The notes: generated by a model not told the origin, from the sequence alone. Shown: positions 36,796-49,702, numbered from the stretch's first letter. The stretch: 64,000 bases of DNA from Eleginops maclovinus (GCF_036324505.1 NC_086355.1:23672018-23736017); one strand, 5' to 3'. Made by a program: numbers and translations.

Positions 36796-38635
36796 CCACA
36801 GTGATTACCCAATTTCTTCACATCTTCACAGAGATATTTTTGACCAAACTGTGGGTGGATAATTTGAATAAAATGTCATCATTTGCCACAAGTTTTGGAA
36901 TGTATCTAAGGATTAACTCAAGGACTGTAGTTAACAAAATGTAACAATTTCTAAATGTCATACTTTAAGTAAATTGTGATACATTGATTTATTTTTCATT
37001 AAAAAATAAGCAGTTGAAATGAACTTCACTTTTACTGCATCATTCAGGAGATGAACACCGTCTTGCAAAAATCATTATAATCCAGTTATTATTAGCATTT
37101 TTCTGTAATGGAAAATCTATATTTTTGTGTATAGGACTTTTACTTGCATAATCCACTAAAGACTTAATAAACATTTTGAAAGGACTAAGAATATGTATCT
37201 TGATCTAAAATTGTCCTTATTTTACAAAAAACATCTTTGAGTGTTTTAAAGCTGAAGCTGAGATGTTTCAGGTAATGCTGACTACAGTTTGCTAATATAG
37301 AGAGAAGAATTACATTTGATAATAACTCCTTGGAGATACAAACAGGCACAGGTGTTAATATTCTGATTAAATGATACTCCAGATGCACAGAACTGAAGGT
37401 GATTGGACATCAGAAGATACATAATGCAAATTCAAGTCAACACTGTCGTTGAAGAGAAGTGGAGCTCCTGAATAAGAACACAGAGCTTGGATGCAGTCAT
37501 GTGTCCTAAGTGACAGCACATATGTTTGATAATTAGCTCAGTGCAGCAATCCATAAAGTGACCCAATGGAAAGCACACACTGTAACAGCCAGCGTTCACA
37601 TATATCTACACTGTACTGTACATACATCAAATCACACATGAATGCATTTGCACAATCACGTGCACCAACCAGATCAGCTGTGTGAAATGAATGTGTCACG
37701 TTGCACTCTGACACTATTCAGACTCACAGCTGCACTTGTGCTGAAAAGCAGTCTGTCGTCAAGGCTCTTTCTATGACAGCTGTTCAAAAAAGACTGCAGT
37801 CCTATCTATTGCTTTTTTATTATCAACATGCACTTTTTTCATCATGCTCTAACACTTGGAGGACTTAAGGGATAAGCGAAATACTGTATCAGTTACTCCG
37901 GCACTGTGAAAATGCATGTAATTCTCTCTATAACCCTATTGTTAATGGAAACTGATAGGCCAAACCGAAGAGCCACCCGGTGTCGACCACATATCTCTAT
38001 AACTTATATAAAGTGACGGTCATTTGGACTCCAGCTCTCTTCAGGTCTCATCCTTTCTAATTTCATTCTGACCTTTCCATAAATGCACACCCATCTCCCA
38101 GCCAGAGATATGGAGGAGAATGATCTTTAGTATTTTAAATTGAAAGGTTGTAATTGAAAGAGCGCCTGGAGCAGAGGAGAAATTATAGGATGTTTTTTTT
38201 TTACACTGATACCCCTGAGAAGCCCACTGATCGAAGCATGTACGAACATCCTGCACGGCTCGTTGCGAAGAGAAAAACCTCCAGCTACTCCAGACCGTTC
38301 CGTCAGCGCTCCCCTGACATGTAGAACATTATGTACACAATACAGGGTAATGGGCTTTTGTAGTTCTCGGCTATGAAATTGTGCCCAATAAGTGGGGAGA
38401 TTTAGGAGGGACGGTTCCATCGTCGCCTTTTGCAATTAAGTAAAGCCACACAGGAGAGCGGCTGTCTCTCGTTCCCCTGCCACACAGGAGTAATTTGAGA
38501 AAGCAGGCCTTGAGGCTGTCCTTTAACAAGCTCACCCAGATCGCCACGCAGAACAGCACTCTGGAGGCAGCTGGCTTTAAGTGGCTGCATGTCATCCTGA
38601 GGACCAACTGACAAACATACACGGCCCCACTTAAG
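36796..38635. other. Unannotated DNA
   Basis: AT-rich to about 37.7 kb; 38.03-38.63 kb is less AT-rich. No exon or transposon was recognised. The reverse frames at 38041-38931 are chance frames overlapping repeat sequence. Confidence 0.5.
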
Positions 38636-38840
38636 ATGTGAAAATATGGAACTACATGCATCAAGCTGCCATTTATAATGCAGAAACTACAGTATGCAAG
38701 TCTGCTGATTAGAGTGGTTACAGGCGAGTTGCAGTACTGGCAACAGGACTTACTTTGAAAAAGTTGCTTTGGTTTGGGTTTGAATTGTTTCCACAAAGAC
38801 TGCCGCTGTATTCTCAAAATGTGAAAATATGAAACTATAT
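38636..38840. repeat. 161-bp unit flanked by 22-bp direct repeats
   Basis: atgtgaaaatatggaactac (38636-38657 in full) and atgtgaaaatatgaaactat (38819-38840) differ at two of 22 positions. They bracket 38658-38818, of which 38668-38818 matches 41261-41411 (about 80% by eye; shared blocks atttataatgcagaaactac and ccacaaagactgcc). The bracketing repeats look like a target-site duplication. No coding potential or recognisable SINE head was seen. Confidence 0.75.
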
Positions 38841-38844
38841 AATA

Positions 38845-40449
38845 CAGTGGGGCAAAAAAGTATTTAGTCAGCCACCAATTGTGCAAGTTCTCCCATTTAA
38901 AAGGATGAGAGAGGCCTGTAATTTTCATCATAGGTACACCTCAACTATGAGAGACAAAATGAGAAAAAAAAATCCAGGAAATCACATTGTAGGATTTTTC
39001 ATGAATTAATTGGTCAATTCCTCGGTAAAATAAGTATTTGGTCACCTACAAACAAGCAAGATTTCTGGCTCTCACAGACCTGTAACTTCTTCTTTAAGAG
39101 GCTCCTCTGTCCTCCACTCGTTACCTGTATTAATGGCACCTTTTTGAACTCGTTATCAGTATAAAACACACCTGTCCACAACCTCAAACAGTCATACTCC
39201 AAACTCCACTATGGCCAAGACCAAAGAGCTGTCAAAGGAGACCAGAGACTAAATTGTAGACCTGCACCAGGCTGGGAAAACTGAATCTGCAATAGGTAAG
39301 CAGCTTGGTGTGAAGAAATCAACTGTGGGAGCAATTATTAGAAAATGGAAGACATACAAGACCACTGCTAATCCCCCTCGATCTGGGGCTCCACGCAAGA
39401 TCTCACCCCGTGGGGTCAAAATGATCACAAGAACGGTGAGCAAAAATCCCAGAGCCACACAGGGGGGACAGTGTGAATGACCTGCAGAGAGCTGGGACCA
39501 AAGTAACAGAGGCTACCATCAGTAACACACTACGCCGCCAGGGACTTAAATCCTGCAGTTCCAGACGTGTCCCCCTGCTTAAGCCAGTACATGTCCAGGC
39601 CCGTCTGAAGTTTGCTAGAGGGCAATTGGATGATCCAGAAGAGGATTGGGAGAATGTCATATGGTCAGATGAAACCAAAATAGGACTTTTTGGTAAAAAC
39701 TCAACTCGTCGTGTTTGGAGGAGAAAGAATGCAGAGTTGCATCCAAAGAACACCATACCTACTGTGAAGCATGGGGGTGGAAACATCATGCTTTGGGGCT
39801 GTTTTTCTGCAAAGGGACCAGGACGACTGATCCGTGTAAAGGAAAGAATGAATGGGGCCATGTATCGTGAGATTTTGAGTGAAAACCTCCTTCCATCAGC
39901 AAGGGCACTGAAGATGAAGCGTGGCTGGGTCTTTCAGCATGACAATGATCCCAAACACACCGCCAGGGCAACGAAGGAGTGGCTTCGTAAGAAGCATTTC
40001 AAGGTCCTGGAGTGGCCTAGCCAGTCTCCAGATCTCAACCCCATAGAAAATCTTTGGAGGGAGTTGAAAGTCCGTGTTGCCCAGCGACAGCCCCAAAACA
40101 TCACTGCTCTAGAGGAGATCTGCATGGAGGAATGGGCCAAAATACCAGCAACAGTGTGTGGAAACCTTGTGAAGACTTTCAGAAAACGTTTGACCTCTGT
40201 CATTGCCAACAAAGGGTATATAACAAAGTATTGAGATGAACTTTTGTTATTGACCAAATACTTATTTTCCACAATAATTTGAAAATTAATTCATTAAAAA
40301 TCCTACAATGTGATTTTCTGGATTTTTTTTCTCATTCTGTCTCTCATAGTTGAGGTGTACCTATGATAAAAATTACAGGCCTCTCTCATCTTTTTAAATG
40401 GGAGAACTTGCACAATTGGTGGCTGACTAAATACTTTTTTGCCCCACTG
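38845..40449 (+). mobile_element. Tc1-like transposon (copy B), full length
   Basis: Ends cagtggggcaaaaaagtatt and, inverted, cagtggggcaaaaaagtatt, with ~200-bp inverted repeats containing sub-terminal direct repeats. A perfect TA target duplication (38843-38844 and 40450-40451) flanks it. It is a family related to, but distinct from, copy A at 30.5 kb; orientation is opposite. Confidence 0.95.
39211..40234 (+). pseudogene. Tc1-like transposase with early stop and frameshift
   Basis: Starts MAKTKELSKETRD at 39211, then meets TAA at codon 14 (39250-39252, most simply a mutated Lys codon). The helix-turn-helix region continues ([23 protein letters not shown]) with the linker SGAPRKIS. A one-base frame change at about 39463-39472 follows. 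From there the frame is open to the stop at 40234 with the DDE blocks [24 protein letters not shown] and [15 protein letters not shown], ending NKGYITKY. Two lesions make it inactive. The termini remain intact, so it could be mobilised in trans by a related transposase. Confidence 0.93.
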
Positions 40450-40457
40450 TATATGTA

Positions 40458-40668
40458 CAGCCCCAGAAAAAATGAAGGGACCACTTCAGCATTATCCTTT
40501 TTTCTTGTTTTATTATTTATAGGTAACTCTTTGAGTTAAATGATTATTCTATAAACTACTGACAACATTTGTCTGTGTTGGATTTCAACAGACACTGGAA
40601 TGGCTGCCATGCATGTAGAGATACAGATTTAAGAAATATATGGAGTGGTCTCTTCATTTCTTCCGGAG

Positions 40669-40671
<3 letters not shown>
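40458..40671. mobile_element. Tc1/mariner-type MITE, copy 1 of an inverted pair
   Basis: Ends cagccccagaaaaaatgaag and, inverted, cagctccggaagaaatgaag, flanked by TA (40456-40457, and the following TA run). About 214 bp, non-coding. It lies only 8 bp after the Tc1 element at 38845-40449. Confidence 0.8.

Positions 40672-40705
<34 letters not shown>
40672..40705. repeat. (TA)n microsatellite
   Basis: Grows directly from the TA target of the MITE before it. Confidence 0.9.
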
Positions 40706-40707
<2 letters not shown>

Positions 40708-40918
40708 TTTTACTATTTCTAATCATTCAATTAAATATTAATTCAGACAATGGATGAAACAGTCAATCGAAAACAAATTGCGGGAAGGCGGAGAGCATAG
40801 CTTATTAAGAAAATAGCCCTCTTAGTTTCGACAAGACAGCATTTTAACAGCAAAGCGAGGAGGCAGGCTTCTATGTCTGTATGTATACACTAAAAAGACT
40901 AAACTCTATATACACATA

Positions 40919-41149
40919 CAGCTCCGGAAGACATTAAGACACCACTCTAAATTATTCTTAAATCTGTATCTCTATATGTATGGAAGCCATTCCAGTGTTG
41001 TTGAATTCCAACACAGAAATGTTGTAAGTCGTCAATAGAATACAATACAAATGAAAAAAAAAAGTTTAACTCAAAGACAAACCTATAAATAGTAAAACCA
41101 GACAAACAGATAATGCTGAATTGGTATCTTATTATTTGTTCCAGAGCTG
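40919..41149. mobile_element. Tc1/mariner-type MITE, copy 2, inverted
   Basis: Starts cagctccggaagacattaag and ends ttgttccagagctg, with TA on both sides (40917-40918 and 41150-41151). Reads as the reverse complement of 40458-40671, with shared ttaaatctgtatctct and cattccagtgt blocks. Confidence 0.85.
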
Positions 41150-41260
41150 TATACAGACACATATACGTCTATGTACATTTTATATAATTACACATTTCCA
41201 GTACAAAAAGACTACAATACCAAATCATTCCAAAGCCAAATGAAGGGAAAAAGTAGAGAT

Positions 41261-41411
41261 GGCATTTATAATGCAGAAACTACAGTATGTGAGTCTGGCT
41301 TTTTACAGGCGAGGAGCAGTACTGTGCATTTGCAAACGGATCTATTTGGAAAATGCTTCTGTAGTTCTGGGTTTAAACTGTTTCCACAAAGACTGCCACT
41401 GTATTCTCAAA
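41261..41411. repeat. Second copy of the 38.7-kb unit
   Basis: Matches 38668-38818 from atttataatgcagaaactac to actgtattctcaaa with substitutions but the same overall length (151 bp). It lacks the 22-bp flanking direct repeats of the other copy. Confidence 0.75.
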
Positions 41412-42856
41412 GCAGCTGGCTCTGTGTGTGTGTGTGTCAGCTGGCACTCAATAGTACTATACATGCACAGTCACACATATGTGACAAATCTGTGAGTGAA
41501 ATTGTCCTCTTTTGCTCCACTCCGTCTTGCTTTTCTCCAATGTCCTCCATCACAATTATGGGATAAAAGCAGCCGAAAAGACAAATTGCCGGGAGAAAAA
41601 GAAGAGCAGAAAGGGAAGTGGCCTCTTGTTCTGCGTGAAAGGGGAAGGGTGCACTCCAACCAGAAAGAGAGGTCCATTTGATTTGCAATTACCCCCCCCC
41701 CCCCCCCCCCCCCAGATGATCAGCTGCTGTTTGAAGTTGATTGGCTTCCTGGAGTCTGCCGGGGGAGAAAGTTCTAGAGGGGGTCTGACCTCTGCCGACC
41801 TCAAGCCAAAGCACTGCATGACCTGGGAAGCCTGTATGTGCGCCATGTGTACCAGTCATGCAATCCATCCTTGTCAGATGTCAGACAACAGATGTCGCTT
41901 CCTGTTGGCTCCATCTCACCCAGCAACCCTTGACCCCGCCACCACGCGAAGCAGAAGACGCAGAGAAGCATGTTGCGTTAAACGGGGCATCAAAGATACA
42001 TCGGCACACACAAACAGAGATGTGAGTATAGATAAGAAAACATGATGAAACAGAAGAACACACACATGCTCGGACATCCTCGAACAGAACACACAACCAT
42101 CACTTACTAAGACCTTTTAAGAGCCCCTCATCAAGCAGCTGTGTCAGACTCAAATCTGATTGACCTGCCCCAGCAAAGCCCCATAATGCAATAGAAACTT
42201 AAGCACGTAGATCACCACTGATGGAGCACTAATGCTATCCCTCAAGCTCACCATATGACCAGGGTGTGGATTTGAAGGGCAGATTTGATTACCTTGTGTT
42301 AGTAATTGGCTAATGTGTGAAATAGAGAAGAATGTGAGAGCAAGAGGGACAAAGAAAGGATAGTACATACTGTATGTAAGCTGCTGTCATCTACTGTATG
42401 TCGAACCGTTGTAAATGTCTTATCCATCTTCTGTGTTGGCTTCCTCTACCAGCGTCAGGCCAATAAAATACCCTTTGCAAGCAAACATTATTAAATTTAG
42501 GAGTGGAGAGAGGTAGGTGGGAAATTGAATGAATTCCTGGTGCCTTTTCAATCCCAGCTGTCTAATACATGCAGTTTCCCCCTCCATGAGCCGTAATTTC
42601 CCTCAGTCAATATTAATCTTTTACTCGTGACATTTGAAACATCGTATTTAGATTAGATTCCTTGATTTGTTTCACAGTCTGTCCCACTGTGTTGTTTCTT
42701 TCTACAGTCTATTTTTACATTTTTAGTACTGACTTGTTTGCTCTGTGATAGTGCTGCTGATGAAGCTAAACCACCAGGGTGTATTCAGAAATAATGATGA
42801 TTAGAAATGTCTACTAAATTTCAATGACAAAAAAGTGTAGTTTGCAGAGTCTAATT
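41412..42856. other. Unannotated DNA with poly-C tract
   Basis: A run of about 23 C residues is at 41692-41714 and generates poly-Pro and poly-Gly shadow frames. The GC-richer stretch 41715-42000 has a 177-codon forward frame running through the C tract with no domain; I do not consider it a gene. Confidence 0.5.
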
Positions 42857-42918
42857 GGATGGATGGATGGATGGATGGATGGATGGATGGATGGATGGAT
42901 GGATGGATGGATGGATGG
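42857..42918. repeat. (GGAT)n microsatellite
   Basis: About fifteen GGAT units. Confidence 0.97.
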
Positions 42919-42989
42919 CTATCATTTAGCAAACCCAATATTTATGAGCAAATGAGGAAACCACCAATGGAAACATTGTTGATGGAATT

Positions 42990-43240
42990 GTTGATCAAAG
43001 GTTGCAGAGAATGTCCAGGAGCAACGTTGGTGCAGCCATGTTTCCCTCAAGCTTATTAAACCACACTGACTCCTGGCTAACACCTTTAGCTTGTTGATTT
43101 CATTAGCCAGTGAGCTTACGTTGCCCATGATGAAAGGAGGAAGACATGGCTTATATCTCCTTTTCCCAGCTCTCCTCCTTCGTCACTTCGGTTTACCTCA
43201 GCATCCTCTGTGTCTATTTCCAGATTTCAGCCGTTGTTAC
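42990..43240 (-). pseudogene. LINE endonuclease N-terminal fragment (reverse)
   Basis: The reverse frame gives MGNVSSLANEINKLKVLARS and, after a short gap, ETWLHQ. It is homologous to the fragment at 33.8 kb (shared start near gggcaacgtaag). The usual family form is GN.RSL.NK.DEL followed by TETWL. Immediately upstream on the reverse strand an Arg- and Lys-rich stretch precedes it. Nothing of the reverse transcriptase remains here. The (GGAT)n tract at 42857 lies just beyond its downstream side. Confidence 0.55.
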
Positions 43241-46200
43241 GACCACCATGCTAGCCGACTTTAGAGCGATTCGCTTCCCTGGTGTTAACAAGGTGACCAT
43301 GGTGTGGATGCTAAACCGTGAAAAAAACAAGACGGTTTAGAGAGGGTACAAATTAATAAGGTGCTTCTATAAGTTATTAACAGAAAAATAACAAGCAAGA
43401 TCAACTGAGAAAGTCAAATCTTTTCAGCAAATTTGTAACGCAACGGCTAAGGGTCTGATGCCATTTAGCTGGGTCAATAGTTCAGGGGTCCCGGTTTATC
43501 AATCCGATATCCGGTCCAAGGCTCCCAAACATACAATATCCTAAGAGGTTGTTTAACTATTTTTGTTTTAACCCTTAACCATCTTCTGAAAGCTTAGCTG
43601 TACGTCATATCAAATATGTGATGTGAATGAGGAGGGAAATGCATGCATCAGCCTTTATCCACTAGAGGAACATAACTAATATGGCAGAACATAATGATGA
43701 CAGGAATCTGCCTATACATTAAAATGAGGAACAGTGTAATTTGTTCACTCATCAAGCACCAGTGACCCTGTGGATGGGAGAAGTTTATTACAGCTGGCAC
43801 TTCAGTGAGTGCCACAGAATAACATGTCTGCACATCACAGTCTTAGAAAGAATCTAGAATACCTATTCAGCACAGTGAGACACAATCCAAATGTCACATT
43901 TATGCAGTTATGTGTGTAATGAGCATAATGCAAATAATACACATGCACTACTAGACAATGAAAGTAAGGATGTGTCAGCATAGTTATTTTCCTCCATTGG
44001 ATAAAAGCCGATGCATGCATTTCCTCCTCGTTCCAATATAAGTGCCTACTTATTGTGCAGACTTTTATTTCAGGATGACATACATGTGTGACATGATGTT
44101 TTAGAGTTAAGATACAATGATCTCTTATCTATGATCAGCCTCTGTTGTTGAACAATTGCTAGACAATCTCACTTTCTAGAGCTCACAAATAAATCTCCGT
44201 TTTCAGGCATCATATGAATTAAAGGACTGCAAATTGAAGTTATGAATAATGACTAAAACATTTTGTGAGGCATGTCACTGTATGAGTTTGCTGTTTTGTT
44301 CTTCACTTTTTAATAACCTGACACAGTTCACAGAGTCAGATTTAACCACAGCTGGCCGGCCCTCGGCAGGCACATTTCCTCTGTGTGGGTGGACGCTACG
44401 TGATCAGCCGGTCTGCTTGGAAAGGACTGAACATAGCTTGCGGCTATGACCGTTAGCTTAGCATCGTCCCTTGCCTGGACCTCGCTTCTTCCCTGGGAAG
44501 TGCTTGCTGTGCCCTCTCTCCCTGGAGGGAAGGGCAATTAATAGCCTGTATGGCCTTTACAGATGGTAGTCCAGATTTTAAAGCATCCACAATTCTCATG
44601 TTGGCTGTCATAAAATGTCTGTGGTTGGTTCGTTTGCCACAAACGCCAAAGTCCAAGGACCAAGACCTACCTTTTTTAAGTGGACTCTCCGTGGGTGACC
44701 AGTTTCAGTGTCAGATCAACAGTGCAAACAGACCTAAATTTGATTAAACCCAACAGGTTGAATCTCAGTGTTGATGTTTTCACATTTATATTATGAGCAC
44801 TGTACCAGTTTTCAGGTCACTCTCATACCCACAGAGGTCATTCACTCATGGGGGAACTCAGGGATCAGATGTAAGGAGACAAAAAGTCCTGATGTCACTT
44901 TGGAACATGCCTCTGCTCTACTTTCTTCTATATCACAATTTAACACTGCTTTCCTTGTTAGTTCGTGGAAACGGAGGCACCATGCTGTGAGGCTGCACTT
45001 TCATCCTTTTGGTGTTCTTTTTGTCTCACTTGAATTTGGCTTACTCTGAACTTTGCAGATTATTTTTTGTGTTCCAGTAAACCTTTTGTTGAGAACATAT
45101 GTGTTTTTTCCACTTCCCCTGCTAATTGTTCTGGATCTACAGCACCACTGTTCTGTCTTTTACATGTGTTGGTGGTCACTTAATTCAGTTTGTAACTAAT
45201 TCCAAGAGATTACTTTGTGAGTCCAGATAAAACTACAGCTCCCTACAGATACTTAAATAAATATCCACATAAAACTAACAAATCTCTTTTTTTCTGGATG
45301 CCTGGACTTCTATTTGATATATTATTATTTTTAAACATCAAATCAAAAGACAGTATTAGTTTAAACTTGAAGTTTAAAATGTTAACCAACTATATCACTG
45401 CAAAAAAAAGGTAGCCCCTTGTAGCTTTAAAAAAAGAAAAAAAAGAAAACTGTTAGTGTATAGTTAATTCTCATACATTTCCATTCATATTTAATAACAT
45501 CAAATATAAAGAAAAATCTAAAACTTTATGCTACCTTCCTGACAAATGGCAGAGAAACACGCTAGTGGAGACACTTTGAAAATCTAGCCGCTAAGGAGTT
45601 TTGTCTTGAGTCAGTTGAGACCAAATCCAAACTTAAAGGAGAAATATTGACTAACATTCATAATATCATTAATAATATTTGACTTGAGTTCTGATTTCGT
45701 ATATGATCACTGTCCTGGAAATGTAGTGTTAACACATTTGCTGCAGCTGTACCTTAGAAGTCTTGATTGACGGAGGATAGTGGGATGGCCCTGGTGTGAA
45801 CTCCTAATGTTTCCCCTCCGTGTTTTCACAGGTAATACGTGGGTGAATAAAGTTCAACACCAATTTCAAACTTTAGCTCCAAGGAATGCTAAATAAATAG
45901 GGTATTCTCAGAGGTATGTAATTCCAAATACCACAGAGGAAAAGATCTGCTGGCACTAAATCAAAGCACAAAGCAAACACATTTTATAACAGCATCTAAA
46001 GGATCCATGTGGCTGACACACACACGGAGAACTCAAACTGGATGTATTCTTTTTTGCTCTGGTTCACAGGAGGAATCCCATCCAAACAGCCTGCTGAGCG
46101 TGATCACGGAATTCTGTGATTTACATTTTAACACATTCTTTGATTTAATTATTCTATGATGTTTGGAACTGAATAAGATTATTCATCATACTGTAATCAT

Positions 46201-46975
46201 GAGGATGTGAGTCAGACAACTAATATGTTACAGATGTTTGCGTAGCTTTGTGTGACTATAGGATTTAGCCATGTTACTTTGAATACCCTCACCTACAGAA
46301 AGGATTAATACATTCATCTTCCCACGCACTGTTTCTCACACATATCGGATTATACCGGTTTATTAGTAGAAGTGCTCTTTCTTTTTCTCTGAGAGAAATA
46401 CAACACCGCCGAATGACAGATCATGCATAAATAGACAGTGGAGGTATCTTGTATGTTGGTGAGTATTTGTCAAATTGTCCACTGGTTTGTTTTGTGCGAT
46501 TCGTCCCCAACCTGAATAAAGGACTGCCTCCTACTTGGATTATTTTTTTCAGGCTGACTGGATTCCACTCAATGACATGAGCCTCTGACAACAGTTTCCG
46601 TTTGTTTTCTTTCTTTTTATTTTGAGTTCAGTGGCACAGTTGGCATTTGTTGCCATTAGTTGCCATTAGTTGCCATTAAGTGAAAAACCTTAAATGTAAA
46701 ATCAGACAAAAAAAGAGACGTAAGCAATTATACATTGTGCATAGGAAAGCATCAATAACTGAAATAAACAATAGAACATATCTAATGTGAAGTAGGAACA
46801 TATACATCTCAGTTGAAGTAGAGAAATCGCATTGACATAATAATTCCCGAGCATGTACATGAACCTACCATGCTTCTGATCGCATACGGCGTTTGAATGG
46901 CATTGCGCACAATTACATATTATTTCTAGCGCTAACCTACGCCACTCAAAGTTGTTAAAAACAAATACTTAACAC
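43241..46975. other. Unannotated DNA
   Basis: No transposon ends or exons recognised in 3.7 kb. A short tandem of four ttgccattag units lies at about 46640-46680. Confidence 0.5.
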
Positions 46976-47182
46976 CAGGGCCGGTTCTTCCTACAGGCCA
47001 TCAAGGCGACCGACTAGGGCGCCAAATTGGCGGGGGGGCGCCCCCTAGTGGCGCCCTTAAGCACACATCTTTGTTTTAACAACATTGATTAACGAATTTT
47101 TTTTTTTAAAGCATGGGATATAAAACCCTCGTTAAATTAAATGAACATGCCCCCAACCCATATCTGACCAGAACCGGCCCTG
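46976..47182. mobile_element. hAT-type MITE, 207 bp, with 8-bp target duplication
   Basis: Ends cagggccggttctt and, inverted, cagggccggttctg. Perfect 8-bp flanks cttaacac (46968-46975 and 47183-47190). It contains a G/C-rich core ggcgggggggcgccccctag and an A/T stretch, and is non-coding. Target length and CAGGG ends fit the hAT superfamily. Confidence 0.93.
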
Positions 47183-47190
47183 CTTAACAC

Positions 47191-48529
47191 AACACCACAG
47201 TGTATACAATCGACAAACGTTTCACCATATCATGAATCGAGTCCCAACCCCGCTGACGCTCCAGCCTAACATCCAGTCCAGCTGCGCGTCACATTTAAAG
47301 TAAGGCTTCTTACCGGCTGCCTATCCAGCGTTCATAGACGACAGTTTTGCACAACATCCCAGTGTTCCTCGCAGCGTTAAATGCAGTGTTTTTAAAAACA
47401 TGGCCATTTCATTTTGCCTGATTACACACCTGCCGCGGTCCCGCTACTTCGCGTGTATGACGTCATAGGGTTGAGTGAATTAATGAACAGCTGATCGGCC
47501 ATGACAGACTTTTAAATCCCAATAATTTTAAAAAACCTATTTGACGCTACAGTATTTTTGTAAGAGTAACATGTATTGTTACACTCATTTTAGATCTAGG
47601 CCACATTTAGATCAGTTCTCATAAATAAAGGCTAGACAAAAGGAACCAATTGACCATTTACTTGCAACACTGGCAACTCTCCCGTGACCCGTTTCAAGTT
47701 AAAATTATATAACTACCGTCTATTTTTTTTACATTTTTTTATCGGAACAAGGCTTCATGATATCCTCCGCAACAGCTATATAAACACTACAAATATCATT
47801 TTGACAATTTAAGCAAGGTCTGAAGGTTTCCCAGTTCTGCACGGCTGGGAAGAAAGCGAGATGTCAGCCAGAGCAGATTAATATGTGAGAGGAGAGACAG
47901 AGGAGGTGACAACAAATCAATTGTTCAATGCATGTATGGGTGGATTTATTTTTTATTCGTTTAAAAATCATCCTTCACTTTTACATGAAGCACCAGGAAA
48001 CAGAGCACCTCAGTGTACATGGTATAGACTGAACAAGGAAAAGAAAGGTAAAGAAGGGATAACGTGCAGCCACCAGTGTCGCTGCAAATTAGCTTGCTTA
48101 TAACATGGCTACATACTAAATAAACCAACAATTTGATTCACAAAATTGATTTAAAATAATTATATTGTTTTTCAAGTAAACTTAATTATCTTAAGAGACT
48201 TCAAATGAGACAGCACTGATCGAGGTTCATTGCAACTGTCCAAGTCTGTTCACAGGCTTTACACACTGCCAGAGCCCATCCTGTTAGTGTTTACTTCCTG
48301 ACTGTCTTCTTCTTCTGTTCCCTAAAGTGTTTGCTTCCTGTCTTTTTCTGTTGATTTCTCTGACGTCCAGCGCTCAATCTTTTGTCCTCTTTCCTTCTCT
48401 TATTCTCTTTTTTTTTCTATACTGGGGAATGTTTAGCCATCGTGAATCCAAAGATTGGTCCTATCAACAGATATAAGAATAAATATACTTAAAGTATTCC
48501 ATGGAGTTTTCTGATGGATGACAACCACA
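47191..48529. other. Unannotated DNA
   Basis: 47.2-47.5 kb is relatively CpG-rich and may belong to an unrecognised repeat. No exon seen. The forward frame at 47885-48103 has no domain. Confidence 0.45.
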
Positions 48530-49702
48530 CACTGGCCACTTTATAGGTACATCTTGCTAGACTCCTTTTTGGCTTCAGAACTGCCTTAATTCTTCGTGGC
48601 ATAGACTCAACAAGGTGCTGGAAACATTCCTCAGAGATTTTTAATCCATATTGCCATGATAGCATCACGCAGTTGCTGCAGATTGGTCGGCTGCATATCC
48701 ATGATACCAATCACTTGTTTCAACACATCCCAACGGTGCTCTATACGATTGAGATCTGGTGACTGTGGAGGTCATTTTAGTAGAGGGAACTCATTACCAT
48801 GTTCATGAATCCAGTTTGTGATGATCTGAGCTTTGTGACATGGAGCGTTATCCTGCTGGAAGTAGCCATCAGAAGATGGGGACACTGTGGTCAAAAAGGT
48901 ATGGACATGGTGAGCAACAATACTTAGGTAGGCTGTGGCGTTTAAACACTACTCAAGTGGTGCTAAGGGGCCTAAAGAAAATATCCTACACACCATTACA
49001 CCTCCACCACCAGCCTGAACCGTTGATACAAGGCAGGATGGATCCATGCTTTCATGTTGTTTACGTCAAATTCTGACCCTGAATGTTGCAGCAGAATGCA
49101 AGACTCATCAGACCAGGCAACATTTCTCCAATCTTCTGTTGTCCAATTTTGGTGACCTCAATTTTGGTGACCCCGTAGCTTCAGTTTCCCGTTCCTAGCT
49201 GACAGGAGTGGCCCCCGGTATGGTCTTCTGCTGCTGTAGCCCATCTGCTTCAAGGTTCCACGTGTTGTGGTTCAGAGATGGTCTTCTGCACCTTGGTTGT
49301 AACCAGTGGTTATTTGAGTCACTGCTACCTTTCTATCATCTTAAACCAGTCCGGCCATTCTCCTCTGAACTCTGGCATCAACAATGCACACAGAAAACTA
49401 CCTCCCACTGGATATTTTCCCTTTATCTGACCATTCCTAAAGCCTAGAGATGGTTATGGGTGAAAATCCCAGAGGATCAGCAGTTTCTGAAACACTCTCA
49501 ACAGCCTGTCTGGCACCAACAACAACGTTCAGAGTCATTCAAATTACCTTTCAACCTCGTTCTGATGCTCTGTTTGAACTTCACCAGGTCCTCTTGACCA
49601 TGTCTACATGCCAAAATGCAATGAGTTGCTGCCTTGTGATTGGCAGATTAGATATTTGTGTAACGAGTAGTTAAACAGGTGTACCTAATAAAGTGGCCAG
49701 TG
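48530..49702 (-). mobile_element. Degenerate Tc1/mariner element with CACTGGCC ends
   Basis: Ends cactggccactttatagg and, inverted, cactggccactttattagg; about 1.17 kb. The flanking dinucleotides no longer show a clean TA duplication. The transposase lies on the reverse strand. Shadow frames on the forward strand (48840-49674) are not genes. Confidence 0.85.
48555..49600 (-). pseudogene. Tc1/mariner-like transposase, decayed
   Basis: Reverse-strand translation shows, in order, an N-terminal helix-turn-helix relic (SVSETADPLGFSPITISR, near 49480), a GYFQQDNAPCHKAQII block with the second catalytic Asp (near 48850), QSPDLNRIEHRWDVLK with the third acidic region (near 48740) and LVESMPRRIKAVLKPK at the C-terminus (near 48590). 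Several stops and frame changes separate them. Intact relatives are about 340 residues. The order and spacing match one ancestral gene. Confidence 0.75.

Noticed and set aside
38371..38931. 186-codon reverse frame
   Set aside because: It crosses the 161-bp repeat unit and the end of a Tc1 element. No domain; a chance frame.
39403..39971. Reverse-strand frames opposite the Tc1 transposase
   Set aside because: Antisense shadows of the forward transposase pseudogene.
41512..42045. 177-codon forward frame with a poly-Pro segment
   Set aside because: It runs through a 23-base C tract and shows no recognisable domain, conserved motif or splice context.
48840..49674. Several forward frames of 74-83 codons
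   Set aside because: They lie antisense to the reverse-strand transposase relic and carry no motif of their own.
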